NCBI GenBank assembly: GCA_964629615.1
Contig: CAZVUD010000009.1
Location: forward strand, 1-44,493
Direction of reading: 5' to 3'
DNA: 44,493 nucleotides
Origin: SVTX01 sp964629615
GTDB lineage: Bacteria > Bacillota > Clostridia > Oscillospirales > CAG-272
Positions 24,317-32,487 of the stretch are shown here, piece by piece; within the stretch, counting starts at the first letter, position 1, and every line of letters starts with the position of its first letter. Below the pieces are notes generated by a model. The model saw only the letters and a list, made by a program, of their open reading frames with translations. It was not told the DNA's origin and did no database searches. Made by a program: the position numbers and the translations under genes.

Positions 24317-24862
24317 ATGAAAAAGTTTGTTTGTTCAGTTTGCGGTTACGTTCACGAGGGAGATACTCCCCCTGAGAGATGCCCCCAGTGCAAGGTTCCT
24401 GCAGATAAGTTTACTGAGGTAAAGGAAGATGAAAAGGTTTGGGCTGCTGAGCACGTTGTTGGTGTTGCTAAGGGCGCAAGCGAGGAGATCATTGAGGGAC
24501 TTCGTGCTAACTTCACAGGCGAATGCACAGAGGTAGGTATGTACCTTGCTATGGCAAGAGTTGCACACAGAGAGGGTTACCCCGAGATCGGTCTTTATTG
24601 GGAAAAGGCTGCTTACGAGGAGGCAGAGCATGCGGCTAAGTTTGCAGAGCTTCTCGGTGAGGTAGTTACTGACTCCACAAAGAAGAACCTTGAGCTCAGA
24701 GTTGAGGCTGAAAACGGCGCAACACTCGGTAAGTTTGAGCTTGCAAAGCTTGCAAAGCAGCAGAACCTTGATGCTATACATGACACCGTTCACGAAATGG
24801 CTCGCGATGAGGCAAGACACGGTAAGGCATTTGAGGGACTTCTTGAGAGATACTTCAAGTAA
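24317..24862 (+). CDS. Reverse rubrerythrin (rubredoxin domain N-terminal)
   Basis: Peroxide-reducing enzyme of anaerobes. The order is reversed relative to classical rubrerythrin: an N-terminal rubredoxin-like iron site with C6-x2-C9 and C22-x2-C25, then a four-helix diiron domain from about residue 45. The Glu/His ligands of the latter appear in GECTEVGMYL, YEEAEHAAKF and EMARDEARHG. Reverse rubrerythrins of clostridia take electrons from NADH-linked reductases to reduce H2O2. The codon choice is strongly biased, as in highly expressed genes, and AAGGAGAAA precedes the ATG. The upstream Rrf2 regulator suggests oxidative-stress control. Confidence 0.92.
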   Translation: MKKFVCSVCGYVHEGDTPPERCPQCKVPADKFTEVKEDEKVWAAEHVVGVAKGASEEIIEGLRANFTGECTEVGMYLAMARVAHREGYPEIGLYWEKAAYEEAEHAAKFAELLGEVVTDSTKKNLELRVEAENGATLGKFELAKLAKQQNLDAIHDTVHEMARDEARHGKAFEGLLERYFK

Positions 24863-24883
24863 TACCAATTGTATATGAACGAT

Positions 24884-24916
24884 AAGGCTTGTGCACGCTC
24901 GTGCACAAGCCTTATT
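24884..24916 (+). terminator. Terminator after reverse rubrerythrin
   Basis: A 13-bp perfect stem (24884-24896 with 24901-24913) closed by GCTC; the T tract is short. Confidence 0.78.
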
Positions 24917-24960
24917 GACATTAGTTGCGGCTCATGCAGGAATTTTTGAATGTATACTTA

Positions 24961-24989
24961 TTGACTTTTAGCCTTTTGTCTGTTATACT
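24961..24989 (+). promoter_or_regulatory. sigma-A promoter of the shikimate-kinase-like gene
   Basis: TTGACT (24961-24966), 17-bp spacer, TATACT (24984-24989) with TG upstream of the -10 element. Confidence 0.8.
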
Positions 24990-25024
24990 AATATGTAATA
25001 AAAGAGATAGGAAAGTGTCGGAAC

Positions 25025-25552
25025 ATGAACAACATAATTCTGATAGGCATGCCCTCCTGCGGAAAAAGTACGGTTGGCGTTATTCTTGCAAAGCAGCTCG
25101 GATACAAATTTACGGATTCGGATCTTCTCATACAGGAGAGCGAGGGAAAGCTTTTGTGCGAGCTTATAGAGCAAAACGGAATAGACGGTTTTCTTGATAT
25201 CGAAAACCGTGTGAACCTTTCGATAGAGTGTGAGAACAGTGTCATATCGACGGGGGGAAGTGTAGTGTATTGTGATGAAGCCATGCGCCACTTGAAGTCT
25301 ATCGGAAAGGTGATATATATAAATATCAGCTACGAGGATCTTGTCCGCAGACTTGGCGATTTCACGCACAGAGGCGTTGTTATGAAGAACGGCTTTACTC
25401 TTAAGGATATGTACAACGAGCGCGCGGAGCTGTACAGAAAATATGCGGATATCACGGTGAATATAGAGAACGGTGAGAGTATATCGGATACATTTGACAG
25501 ACTTATGACTGCTATATCCGAATATGAAATATGCGCTTTTCAAAAAGCTTGA
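25025..25552 (+). CDS. aroK: Shikimate kinase family protein
   Basis: 175-residue P-loop kinase of the shikimate kinase family, which phosphorylates shikimate at the 3-OH in aromatic amino-acid synthesis. Walker A GMPSCGKS is at residues 8-15, the Asp pair at D31 and D33 (TDSD), the Gly motif STGGS at 74-78, and the late Arg in NERAELYRKYAD. The usual substrate Arg in F-R-x-x-E (R58 of the M. tuberculosis enzyme) is Leu56 here (GFLDIE), so genuine shikimate kinase activity is less certain. No other aro gene adjoins it. The ribosome site is weak (GGAAAG). The next gene's promoter overlaps its 3' end. Confidence 0.78.
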   Translation: MNNIILIGMPSCGKSTVGVILAKQLGYKFTDSDLLIQESEGKLLCELIEQNGIDGFLDIENRVNLSIECENSVISTGGSVVYCDEAMRHLKSIGKVIYINISYEDLVRRLGDFTHRGVVMKNGFTLKDMYNERAELYRKYADITVNIENGESISDTFDRLMTAISEYEICAFQKA

Positions 25553-25577
25553 CAAAATGCCTGTGATATAATATAAT
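25549..25577 (+). promoter_or_regulatory. Consensus sigma-A promoter of the unknown gene at 25613
   Basis: TTGACA (25549-25554) overlapping the aroK stop, 17-bp spacer, TATAAT (25572-25577). Confidence 0.82.
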
Positions 25578-25612
25578 ATATAGGACATCAAGTACAGGTT
25601 CGGGGGATAGAG

Positions 25613-26440
25613 ATGAAAAGCAAAGAAGAGATATATCTTATATCGTATTCTATAGGCAGGCTCGGAGATATCATTGCAAGCAATGTGCCTGCTTCAAATA
25701 ACAATTTCTTTGATATATACCGCTTTTCAAATGCAGAACTTGAGCATACCCGTGAAAATCTGAAGGATATGTCCTGCCGTGCGTTCATCTCACTGACAAA
25801 GAGCGGAAATTATGCTTTGTTTTTGCGTTTCCCATCAAGCTCTGTGGCAATGCTCGTGTGCATGCTTGGTGAAGATGATGCCGTGGAGCTTATAAGGTAT
25901 AATGACAATATCCGTATTCCAGAGCGTGTTATGGCGAGATCTGTCGGAGATGCCGTATACCGTAAAGACTCAAAGGTAAGATACTTATTCGATAACTGCG
26001 CCGCGCTTGCAGGCAGATACATGAATACGGAAGCTGACCTTGGGCTGTTATCTGAAATATACAACGTGGATGTCGATATATCATATTCGGACGGCGAGCT
26101 TATGCCGCTTGGCGGCGAGGCTGTGTTGTCGGAGGATATGCTTTACATGTTTTTACATGCCGTTATGATGTCAGCGTCTGTGTGCGGCACAAGCAAAGTC
26201 GGATTTAACATAATAGGCAAAGGTGATCTCTACATGATATCCTCGGTCATAAAGGCAGAAGATAATAGCAATGTATTAAAGACATTGGAAATGCTAATGT
26301 ATATCTCTGACATGCTCGGAACGGAATTCATGTACACATGCGATGGTGAGATACGCTTGCTGCTGTGCCCGTATTTTGCGGACAGCGGTATGGTAGGACT
26401 TAAGACAGATATGCGTCTTTTATTCAATATAAATAAATAA
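25613..26440 (+). CDS. Unknown protein; C-terminal half resembles a degenerate histidine-kinase ATPase domain
   Basis: Not recognised. 275 residues, soluble, no signal or TM helix. The C-terminal 100 residues follow the order of a GHKL ATPase domain: a helix like the N-box (LYMFLHAVMMSAS, with His where Asn is expected), strands around FNIIGKGDLYMISSVIKAEDN, a helix LKTLEMLMYISDMLGTEF, and a final strand pair DGEIRLLLCPYF. The G-boxes that bind ATP are absent, so any ATPase activity is unlikely. The N-terminal part (DIYRFSNAELEHTRENLKDMS) has no named match. GGGGGAT precedes the ATG. It has its own strong promoter and is followed by rbfA after a hairpin. A scaffold or sensor role is a guess. 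Confidence 0.7.
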   Translation: MKSKEEIYLISYSIGRLGDIIASNVPASNNNFFDIYRFSNAELEHTRENLKDMSCRAFISLTKSGNYALFLRFPSSSVAMLVCMLGEDDAVELIRYNDNIRIPERVMARSVGDAVYRKDSKVRYLFDNCAALAGRYMNTEADLGLLSEIYNVDVDISYSDGELMPLGGEAVLSEDMLYMFLHAVMMSASVCGTSKVGFNIIGKGDLYMISSVIKAEDNSNVLKTLEMLMYISDMLGTEFMYTCDGEIRLLLCPYFADSGMVGLKTDMRLLFNINK

Positions 26441-26441
26441 A

Positions 26442-26471
26442 AAAGCAGACCTTTCGGACTGTGTCTGCTTT
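26442..26471 (+). terminator. Hairpin directly upstream of the rbfA ribosome site
   Basis: A 9-bp stem (26442-26450 with 26463-26471) and a 12-base loop. On the plus strand only three T follow, so it is at best a weak terminator; the run of A before it would give a T tract on the minus strand. It touches the rbfA Shine-Dalgarno (26472-26478). Confidence 0.45.
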
Positions 26472-26484
26472 GGAAGGGACAAAA

Positions 26485-26859
26485 ATGGCAAATTACAGAA
26501 GAGGAAGAATAAATGAAGAAATGCAGCGCGAGGTCGCTAAGATAATAAGAGAGGTAAAGGACCCCAGAGTTGCAAAGGCATTTATAAGCATCACGGGAGC
26601 TGAGGTAACTCCTGACTTGAAGTATGCAAAGATATATTATTCTGCATATAATGCAGATAAGCGCGAGGTTAAGAACGGACTGCGTGCCGCACAGGGATTC
26701 ATTCGCGGACAGGTCGCAAAAAATATGAATCTCCGTATTACTCCCGAGCTTACCTTTATTGAGGATGGCTCTATCGAGTATGGCGCAAAGATATCCAAGA
26801 TACTTGAGGGCATTACCTTTAGCGAGGACACTGAAGCCGAAGAAAATGGCGAGGATTAA
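26485..26859 (+). CDS. rbfA: Ribosome-binding factor A
   Basis: 30S maturation factor that binds 16S rRNA, important at low temperature. 124 residues with the family pattern RINEEMQREVAKIIREVKDPRV near the N-terminus, SITGAEVTPDLKYAKIYYS in the KH-like core, and LRITPELTFIEDGSIEYGAKISKIL near the end, followed by an acidic tail. An open frame begins at 26461, but ATG 26485 is preceded by GGAAGGG with 6-base spacing. It is not beside infB, nusA or truB, its usual neighbours. No promoter of its own was found, so read-through from the upstream gene is likely. Confidence 0.93.
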   Translation: MANYRRGRINEEMQREVAKIIREVKDPRVAKAFISITGAEVTPDLKYAKIYYSAYNADKREVKNGLRAAQGFIRGQVAKNMNLRITPELTFIEDGSIEYGAKISKILEGITFSEDTEAEENGED

Positions 26860-26862
26860 ATA

Positions 26863-26895
26863 AAAAAAGAACAGGCGCGCGCCTGTTCTTTTTTA
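26863..26895. terminator. Convergent terminator between rbfA and the LRR lipoprotein
   Basis: Near-perfect palindrome (A-rich arm, ACAGGCGC / GCGCCTGT, T-rich arm) centred at 26878/26879 with T tracts on both strands. Confidence 0.9.
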
Positions 26896-26901
26896 TTTGC
26901 C

Positions 26902-27717
26902 TTATTTGCTTTCAGCCTCATCTGTGGGCTTTTCAAAAAGGTTCTTGTTTATATATTCAAGTGCATATGAGCCCTCGGGAGCAGATACGTATTCGCGATA
27001 GATGTCAAATGCGTATTCGCCTATCTCAGTGATGCTCTCGGTAAGTATAACGCAGTTCTCGTAGTTGAGAGCCTCGCATTCAGCAAATGCCTGCTTGCCG
27101 ATGGTCTTTACGGAATTCTTGAGCTCAACCTTGGAAATAGCGGAATTCTTAAAGGATGCATCTCCGATATTTACGAGAGATTCTGGGAAGCTGAAGTTTT
27201 CGAGAGCTGAGCAGTTTACAAATGCGTAGTCGCCTATGCTTGTAAGCTTGGACTCTTCACCGAAATTCACCTTTTCAAGTGACTGACAGCCGTAGAATGC
27301 GAGCTTGCCTATGGATGTTACGGTGTCGGGAATGGTTATCTCGGTAAGCATATTGCAGCTGTGGAAAGCGCCGTCGTCAATGGTCTTGACGGTGGAGGGC
27401 AATGTCACGGATGTAATGTATGCTCCTGCTTCTCTGAAGGCTTCCTTGCCGATAGATACCACGAGTCTCTCATCCTCACCGACTGTTTCGGGAATAGAGA
27501 TCGCGTGGGGAGATGTGGATGTAGCCGTGTATCCTGTAATGATAGCAGTGTCGCCCGTACCTTCCTCAAAAGAGAACACGCCGTTTTCAGTTGTGTAGGT
27601 GTTGTTGGGAGCGGCATAGTCACCAATGTTAGTCAGGTCGCTCGAATCGCCAGAGTCACAAGCGGCAAGAGAAGTAAGCATTAATGCCGCGAGCGCGATA
27701 GCTATGATCTTTTTCAT
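26902..27717 (-). CDS. BspA-like LRR lipoprotein
   Basis: 271-residue surface lipoprotein. The signal peptide ends in lipobox LAAC (Cys20), followed by a short acidic linker. About six LRR_5 units follow (VVSIGKEAFREAG, VKTIDDGAFHSCNMLTEITIP, VTSIGKLAFYGCQSLEKV, LTSIGDYAFVNCSALENF, LVNIGDASFKNS, VKTIGKQAFAECEAL, ITEIGEYAF), then a short C-terminal helix. GGAGG lies before the ATG. It is a single-gene unit with promoter 27783-27811 and a shared terminator. An adhesion-like role is known for the family, but the partner is unknown. Confidence 0.88.
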   Translation of the reverse strand: MKKIIAIALAALMLTSLAACDSGDSSDLTNIGDYAAPNNTYTTENGVFSFEEGTGDTAIITGYTATSTSPHAISIPETVGEDERLVVSIGKEAFREAGAYITSVTLPSTVKTIDDGAFHSCNMLTEITIPDTVTSIGKLAFYGCQSLEKVNFGEESKLTSIGDYAFVNCSALENFSFPESLVNIGDASFKNSAISKVELKNSVKTIGKQAFAECEALNYENCVILTESITEIGEYAFDIYREYVSAPEGSYALEYINKNLFEKPTDEAESK

Positions 27718-27782
27718 TAATAAATCCTCCGTAATAGATCTCGGTCGTGCGGTATTGCAAAAATAAGACCGTATATATAAAA

Positions 27783-27811
27783 ATTATACAACATAATGTG
27801 AAAAAAGTCAA
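27783..27811 (-). promoter_or_regulatory. sigma-A promoter of the LRR lipoprotein at 26902
   Basis: Minus strand TTGACT (27811-27806), 17-bp spacer, TATAAT (27788-27783). The rest of the divergent gap to 27994 is AT-rich and shows nothing else clear. Confidence 0.87.
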
Positions 27812-27994
27812 TAGTAACATACGACTTTAAAGCCCCACTTTCGGAAACATTTTTAAATATTCCGAATATATATGGGGCGAATACCGCAATTTTACCGTTC
27901 AATCTCCATTATATCAAAAAATTGCAAATATTTCAAGGTGAAAATTGTACAAATATAAATCCAAAATTTGTGCAATTTAATGACTAACCCTTTG

Positions 27995-28023
27995 TTGTAA
28001 TTTTCGGCATATTATGATATAAT
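27995..28023 (+). promoter_or_regulatory. sigma-A promoter of the comM/CDF unit
   Basis: TTGTAA (27995-28000), 17-bp spacer, TATAAT (28018-28023). The leader is about 55 bases. Confidence 0.72.
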
Positions 28024-28086
28024 TATAATTAACGGTGATGTCCATGTCGAAAATATAAAAAATTGCAGCAAAGGGAATTTAGGATT

Positions 28087-29634
28087 ATGTTATCATCAGT
28101 GTACTGCGCAGGAATATACGGAATAGACGGATATATAGTCACGGTAGAGGCAGACGGTCAGGCGAGACTGCCGAATTTTGAATTGGTCGGCTTGCCCGAT
28201 ATGGCTGTAAAGGAAGCCAAGGAGAGAGTCCGCACGGCTTGCATAAACAGCGGTTATAGGTTTCCTGAAATGTATTTCATGGTAAATTTAGCTCCTGCAG
28301 ACCGAAAGAAAGAGGGCTCGGCATACGATGTGGCAATTTTGCTCGGAATAATGAAGAGCTCGGGCATCGTGCGCTCTGATGCGGATATATCCAAAAAGTG
28401 CTTTGTGGGGGAATTGTCGCTTTCGGGTGATCTGCGCCCTGTAAAGGGAGTGCTTTCCATGTGCGTGGCGGCGAGAGATAACGGGTTTGAGGAGATATTC
28501 GTACCCTGCGGTAATGCTCCCGAGGCGGCTGCGGTATATGGAATAAAGGTATATTCGGTTAAAAATATGCGGCAGATAGTCGATCATTTAAACGGAACGG
28601 CTCTGCTGGAGCCGCAGGCATCCGAAACGGGAGATATGCTTGATCTTGCCAATACATATCCTTTGGATTTTTCTGATGTAAAGGGTCAGGCGCAGGCAAA
28701 AAGAGCAATGGAGATAGCCGCAACGGGCGGTCACAATATACTTCTGATAGGACCTCCCGGAACGGGAAAATCCATGCTGGCAAAAAGACTTCCGACTATA
28801 TTGCCTCCGCTTACCTTTGACGAGGCTATAGAAACCACAAAGATACATTCCGTGTCGGGAAATCTGCCTGAGGGAGTATCCTTGCTTTCAGTGCGCCCCT
28901 TCCGCTCGCCTCATCACACCATGAGTGCGGCAAGCCTTGTGGGCGGCGGTGTGTATCCCATGCCGGGTGAGGTGTCGCTTGCCAATAACGGAGTGCTTTT
29001 CTTAGATGAGCTGCCTGAGTTTCCAAAGCAGGTCACGGATTCGCTGAGACAGCCGATAGAGGATGGACGTGTGACAATAACTCGTGCGAACGGCAGAGTG
29101 ACCTTCCCGTGCCATTTTATGCTCGTTGCCGCCATGAATCCGTGCAGATGCGGATATTTTGGTCATCCTACGAGAAAATGCACCTGCAAGCCACAGGACG
29201 TAAAGCGATATATATCCAAAATAAGCGGACCAATGCTTGACAGAATAGATATACAGATAGAGCTCCCGTCACTCAGCTATGATGAGCTGTCAAGCGACAG
29301 TGTTACCTGCGAGAGCAGTGCAAGCGTAAGAGAAAGAGTTATATCGGCAAGGCATTTTGCGGCTGAAAGAATGAAGGATGACGGAATAATATGCAATTCC
29401 ATGCTGGACGCTTCAGGTATACGCAAATATTGCCGCGCTGACTCGGATGCCATGGAGCTGCTCCGATCCGCATATGATAATATGGGACTTTCCGCGCGCG
29501 GATATGACAGGATAATGAGGGTGGCGCGCACTATTGCCGATCTTGCATCAAGCGAGGTCATAAGAGCAGAACATATAGCGGAGGCTATACAGCTTCGCAG
29601 TCTTGACAGAAAATATTGGGGAAATGAGGACTGA
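28087..29634 (+). CDS. comM: YifB/ComM-family Mg-chelatase-like AAA+ ATPase
   Basis: 515-residue ATPase. The N-terminal ChlI-type domain begins MLSSVYCAGIYGIDGYIV and holds NFELVGLPDMAVKEAKERVR. The AAA+ core has Walker A GPPGTGKS (about 222-229), RSPHHT, Walker B VLFLDELPEF and the Cys-rich loop MNPCRCGYFGHPTRKCTC, a likely zinc site. The C-terminal domain ends LRSLDRKYWG. In Haemophilus and Vibrio, ComM is a branch-migration helicase in transformation; in clostridia the role is less clear. The open frame extends to TTG 28063, but ATG 28087 gives the family N-terminus and has AAAGGG upstream. It is followed by a CDF transporter after 32 bases. Confidence 0.9.
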   Translation: MLSSVYCAGIYGIDGYIVTVEADGQARLPNFELVGLPDMAVKEAKERVRTACINSGYRFPEMYFMVNLAPADRKKEGSAYDVAILLGIMKSSGIVRSDADISKKCFVGELSLSGDLRPVKGVLSMCVAARDNGFEEIFVPCGNAPEAAAVYGIKVYSVKNMRQIVDHLNGTALLEPQASETGDMLDLANTYPLDFSDVKGQAQAKRAMEIAATGGHNILLIGPPGTGKSMLAKRLPTILPPLTFDEAIETTKIHSVSGNLPEGVSLLSVRPFRSPHHTMSAASLVGGGVYPMPGEVSLANNGVLFLDELPEFPKQVTDSLRQPIEDGRVTITRANGRVTFPCHFMLVAAMNPCRCGYFGHPTRKCTCKPQDVKRYISKISGPMLDRIDIQIELPSLSYDELSSDSVTCESSASVRERVISARHFAAERMKDDGIICNSMLDASGIRKYCRADSDAMELLRSAYDNMGLSARGYDRIMRVARTIADLASSEVIRAEHIAEAIQLRSLDRKYWGNED

Positions 29635-29666
29635 CTGCATAGTGTTGCGGTCACATACGGAGATAT

Positions 29667-30848
29667 ATGACAGAATTGTTGCTCAGGCTGTTCGTAAAGG
29701 ACAGAGATGATATAAGATCACCGCGTGTGCGTCAGGCGTACGGTACGCTTTCGAGCATAGTGGGAATAATACTCAATCTTATAATAGCCGTCGGTAAGGT
29801 GGCTGTCGGAATATTATTCGGATCTATCGCCATACAGGCGGACGGTATCAATAATTTTTCAGATGCGGGATCTCAGATAATATCCCTTATAAGCTTTAAG
29901 ATGGCGTCAAAGCCTGCCGACAAGGAGCATCCGTTCGGACATGCGAGAATAGAATATGTGGCGTCAATGATAGTGTCATTTCTGATACTTATAATTGGCT
30001 ACGACCTTTTCACGGAATCTGTAAGAGGGCTTTTTTCGGGAGAATCGGATACGGAGTTCTCATACATTTCAATAGTGGTGCTGTCTGTATCAATAGTTGT
30101 AAAGCTCTGGCTGTGCCTGTTTAATCGCAAGCTTGGACGCAAGATAAATTCTGAGGTCATGATGGCAACATCTGCCGACAGCTTTTCGGATGCGATAGCT
30201 ACTTTTGCGGTGCTTATATCCATGATAGTGTTCAAGATAACGGGGTTCGGGCTGATGGATGCCATAATGGGTGTGATAGTTGCTGTGATCATATTCATTG
30301 CAGGTATAAAGATATTGAACGAGACAAAGAATTCCATACTCGGTCACGCCGCCGATCCGCAAACTGTTGCCGATATATCCGAGATAGTTTCAAGATATCC
30401 CGATGCCCTCGGCATACATGATATGGTGGTGCATAATTATGGTCCCGGCATAGTTATTGCCTCACTGCATATCGAGGTAGATGGCTCAAAGAACATATTC
30501 GATACTCATGATATGATAGATCTCATTGAAAAACAGCTTGAAGAAGAATTGCATATCCGCGCAACCATACATATGGATCCCATAGTTACCGATGACGAGC
30601 AGGTGACAGAGCTTAAGCAGCTCGTGCGAAATGTTGTCAAGGAGATAGACGAGAGATTTGATATACATGATCTCAGGTTCGTCCGCGGAAATACTCATTC
30701 CAATCTCATATTTGATGTGTGCGTTCCGTTTGATGTGAAATATACAGATGCTCAGCTTCGGGAAATGATCTCATTCAAGATACGCGAAAAGGATGAGAGC
30801 CTTGTTTGTGTTATAACGGTGGATAAGGGTGAAATAGCAAATATATGA
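29667..30848 (+). CDS. Cation diffusion facilitator (CDF) metal transporter
   Basis: 393-residue metal/proton antiporter. Six TM helices occupy about residues 30-220. Metal-site motifs are ADGINNFSDAGS in TM2 and ATSADSFSDAIAT in TM5, and HPFGHARIEY follows TM2. The two Asp pairs without His point to a Mn/Fe-type or mixed specificity rather than a classic zinc site, but this is inference. A cytoplasmic ferredoxin-like dimer domain with GIHDMVVHNYGPG follows, then an extra C-terminal domain of about 90 residues (TELKQLVRNVVKEIDERFDIHDLRFV). GGAGATAT precedes the ATG. It probably shares the promoter of the ATPase gene upstream. Confidence 0.87.
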   Translation: MTELLLRLFVKDRDDIRSPRVRQAYGTLSSIVGIILNLIIAVGKVAVGILFGSIAIQADGINNFSDAGSQIISLISFKMASKPADKEHPFGHARIEYVASMIVSFLILIIGYDLFTESVRGLFSGESDTEFSYISIVVLSVSIVVKLWLCLFNRKLGRKINSEVMMATSADSFSDAIATFAVLISMIVFKITGFGLMDAIMGVIVAVIIFIAGIKILNETKNSILGHAADPQTVADISEIVSRYPDALGIHDMVVHNYGPGIVIASLHIEVDGSKNIFDTHDMIDLIEKQLEEELHIRATIHMDPIVTDDEQVTELKQLVRNVVKEIDERFDIHDLRFVRGNTHSNLIFDVCVPFDVKYTDAQLREMISFKIREKDESLVCVITVDKGEIANI

Positions 30849-30929
30849 AATATCAAGGGCTTTATTCTTGCATTTTTGCATAATAAATCCCGTTTTTTAT
30901 TAAAAATATGAAAGTTTACAATTTATTAA

Positions 30930-30959
30930 TTGCAAAAGTGACTGTTTGTATGATATAAT
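30930..30959 (+). promoter_or_regulatory. sigma-A promoter of citrate synthase
   Basis: TTGCAA (30930-30935), 18-bp spacer, TATAAT (30954-30959) with TG one base upstream of the -10 element. Confidence 0.75.
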
Positions 30960-31005
30960 ACTGAAAATAAACACAGATATTACGGTCGGAAAGGAGAAGG
31001 CATAT

Positions 31006-32382
31006 ATGAATCCTATCTATCGCAACGATCTTACGGACATGTCCGATGTAAGGTTTAAGCATATTCTTGATGAAGCCAACAAAGCGTATACCATACCAAA
31101 TGAGGCTTTTGACAATTATCGTGTCAAGCGCGGTCTGCGTGAGGCTGACGGCTCGGGCGTAACTGCGGGAGTTACCAATATCGGAAGCGCACACGGATAT
31201 ATGATAAGCGAGGGAGAAAAGGTATCTGTTGAGGGTCAGCTTGAATATAGGGGATATGATATCAGCGAGCTTGTCAACAATTTTGTAAAAGAGGACAGAT
31301 ACGGCTTTGAGGAATGTGCATATCTGCTTTTCTTCGGTCATCTGCCAACAAAGGATCAGCTTTGCGAATTTACGTCACTGCTGGCGTCCTACAGGCGGCT
31401 TCCCCCGAGATTTACAGAGGACATAATAATGAAGGCGCCGTCCATGTCGATAATGAACAAGATGGCAACATCTGTCTTGTCGCTGTATGCATATGACGAT
31501 GACCCTGATGGAAACAGCCTTGAGAACATGCTCCACCAGAGCATAGAGTTGGTGGCAAGACTGCCTGTGATAGCGGCTCAGTCATATGCGGTATACAAAA
31601 ACGCGTTTAAGGAGGAGAGCCTGAATATCCACAATCCTGCCGATGAATTGTCCACGGCGCAGAACTTTTTGCGTGTACTGCGCCCTGATATGAAGTATAC
31701 CGAGGAGGAGGCTAAGCTGCTTGATCTTTGCCTTTGCGTTCATGCAGAGCATGGCGGAGGTAACTGCTCAACATTTGCCTGCCGTGTGCTTGCAAGCTCG
31801 GGCTCGGACACATATTCGTCGGTCAGTGCGGCTATAGGTGCGCTTAAAGGACCGCGTCACGGCGGTGCTAATATAAAGGTGCAGGATATGTTTGACTGTA
31901 TAAAGGCTAATGTCAAAAATACGGGAGATGACGATGAGGTAGCGGCGTTCTTGCTCAAGATACTGAACGGAGAGGCTTATGACGGAAGCGGACTTATATA
32001 CGGTATGGGACATGCGGTATATACAAGATCCGACCCCAGAGCCGTTATGCTGAAGACCTATGCAAAGGATCTTGCGTATAAGAAGGGATATGGCGAGGAT
32101 TTTGAGCTGCTCTGCAAAATAGAGCGCTTGACTCCCGAGCTTTTCAGAATATATAAGGGCAATACCAAGGCTATGTGTGCCAATGTGGATCTGTATTCGG
32201 GGCTCGTATACCGAATGCTTGATATCCCTGAGGAAATGTATACGCCTCTGTTTGCCATAGCAAGGGTCGCTGGCTGGTGCGCGCACAGGATAGAGGAATA
32301 TTGTACGTCAAACCGCATAATACGCCCTGCGTATAAGTGCATATCAAAGCCGCACGGATATATCCCGCTTGATGAAAGATAA
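31006..32382 (+). CDS. gltA: Citrate synthase (Si type)
   Basis: Condenses acetyl-CoA and oxaloacetate to citrate. 458 residues. The catalytic elements are present: the first His in CLCVHAEHGGGNCSTF, the loop GALKGPRHGGAN, the second His in GMGHAVYTRSDPRA, and the Asp in NVDLYSGLVYRML. The N-terminal signature VEGQLEYRGYDISEL is typical of the bacterial family. An open frame reaches to 30946 through the promoter; AAGGAGAAGG before ATG 31006 fixes the start. It is transcribed alone and ends at a strong hairpin. No aconitase or isocitrate dehydrogenase gene adjoins it. A partial TCA route for glutamate synthesis is the usual use in clostridia. Confidence 0.93.
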   Translation: MNPIYRNDLTDMSDVRFKHILDEANKAYTIPNEAFDNYRVKRGLREADGSGVTAGVTNIGSAHGYMISEGEKVSVEGQLEYRGYDISELVNNFVKEDRYGFEECAYLLFFGHLPTKDQLCEFTSLLASYRRLPPRFTEDIIMKAPSMSIMNKMATSVLSLYAYDDDPDGNSLENMLHQSIELVARLPVIAAQSYAVYKNAFKEESLNIHNPADELSTAQNFLRVLRPDMKYTEEEAKLLDLCLCVHAEHGGGNCSTFACRVLASSGSDTYSSVSAAIGALKGPRHGGANIKVQDMFDCIKANVKNTGDDDEVAAFLLKILNGEAYDGSGLIYGMGHAVYTRSDPRAVMLKTYAKDLAYKKGYGEDFELLCKIERLTPELFRIYKGNTKAMCANVDLYSGLVYRMLDIPEEMYTPLFAIARVAGWCAHRIEEYCTSNRIIRPAYKCISKPHGYIPLDER

Positions 32383-32394
32383 ATATGTATTTAT

Positions 32395-32435
32395 AAAAAG
32401 AAGCGCATTGGCTTATTGCCAATGCGCTTCTTTTT
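32395..32435. terminator. Terminator of citrate synthase
   Basis: An 18-bp perfect stem (32395-32412 with 32418-32435) including A and T tracts at its ends, with loop TTATT. Confidence 0.92.
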
Positions 32436-32456
32436 GGCGCTTTGTGTGCATATAAT
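32428..32456 (+). promoter_or_regulatory. Possible promoter of the P-type ATPase gene
   Basis: TATAAT (32451-32456) has only TTCTTT at the -35 position, which lies inside the tail of the preceding terminator. Confidence 0.4.
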
Positions 32457-32487
32457 GCTTCTATGAAAAAGGCTTGGAGGAATTAAT

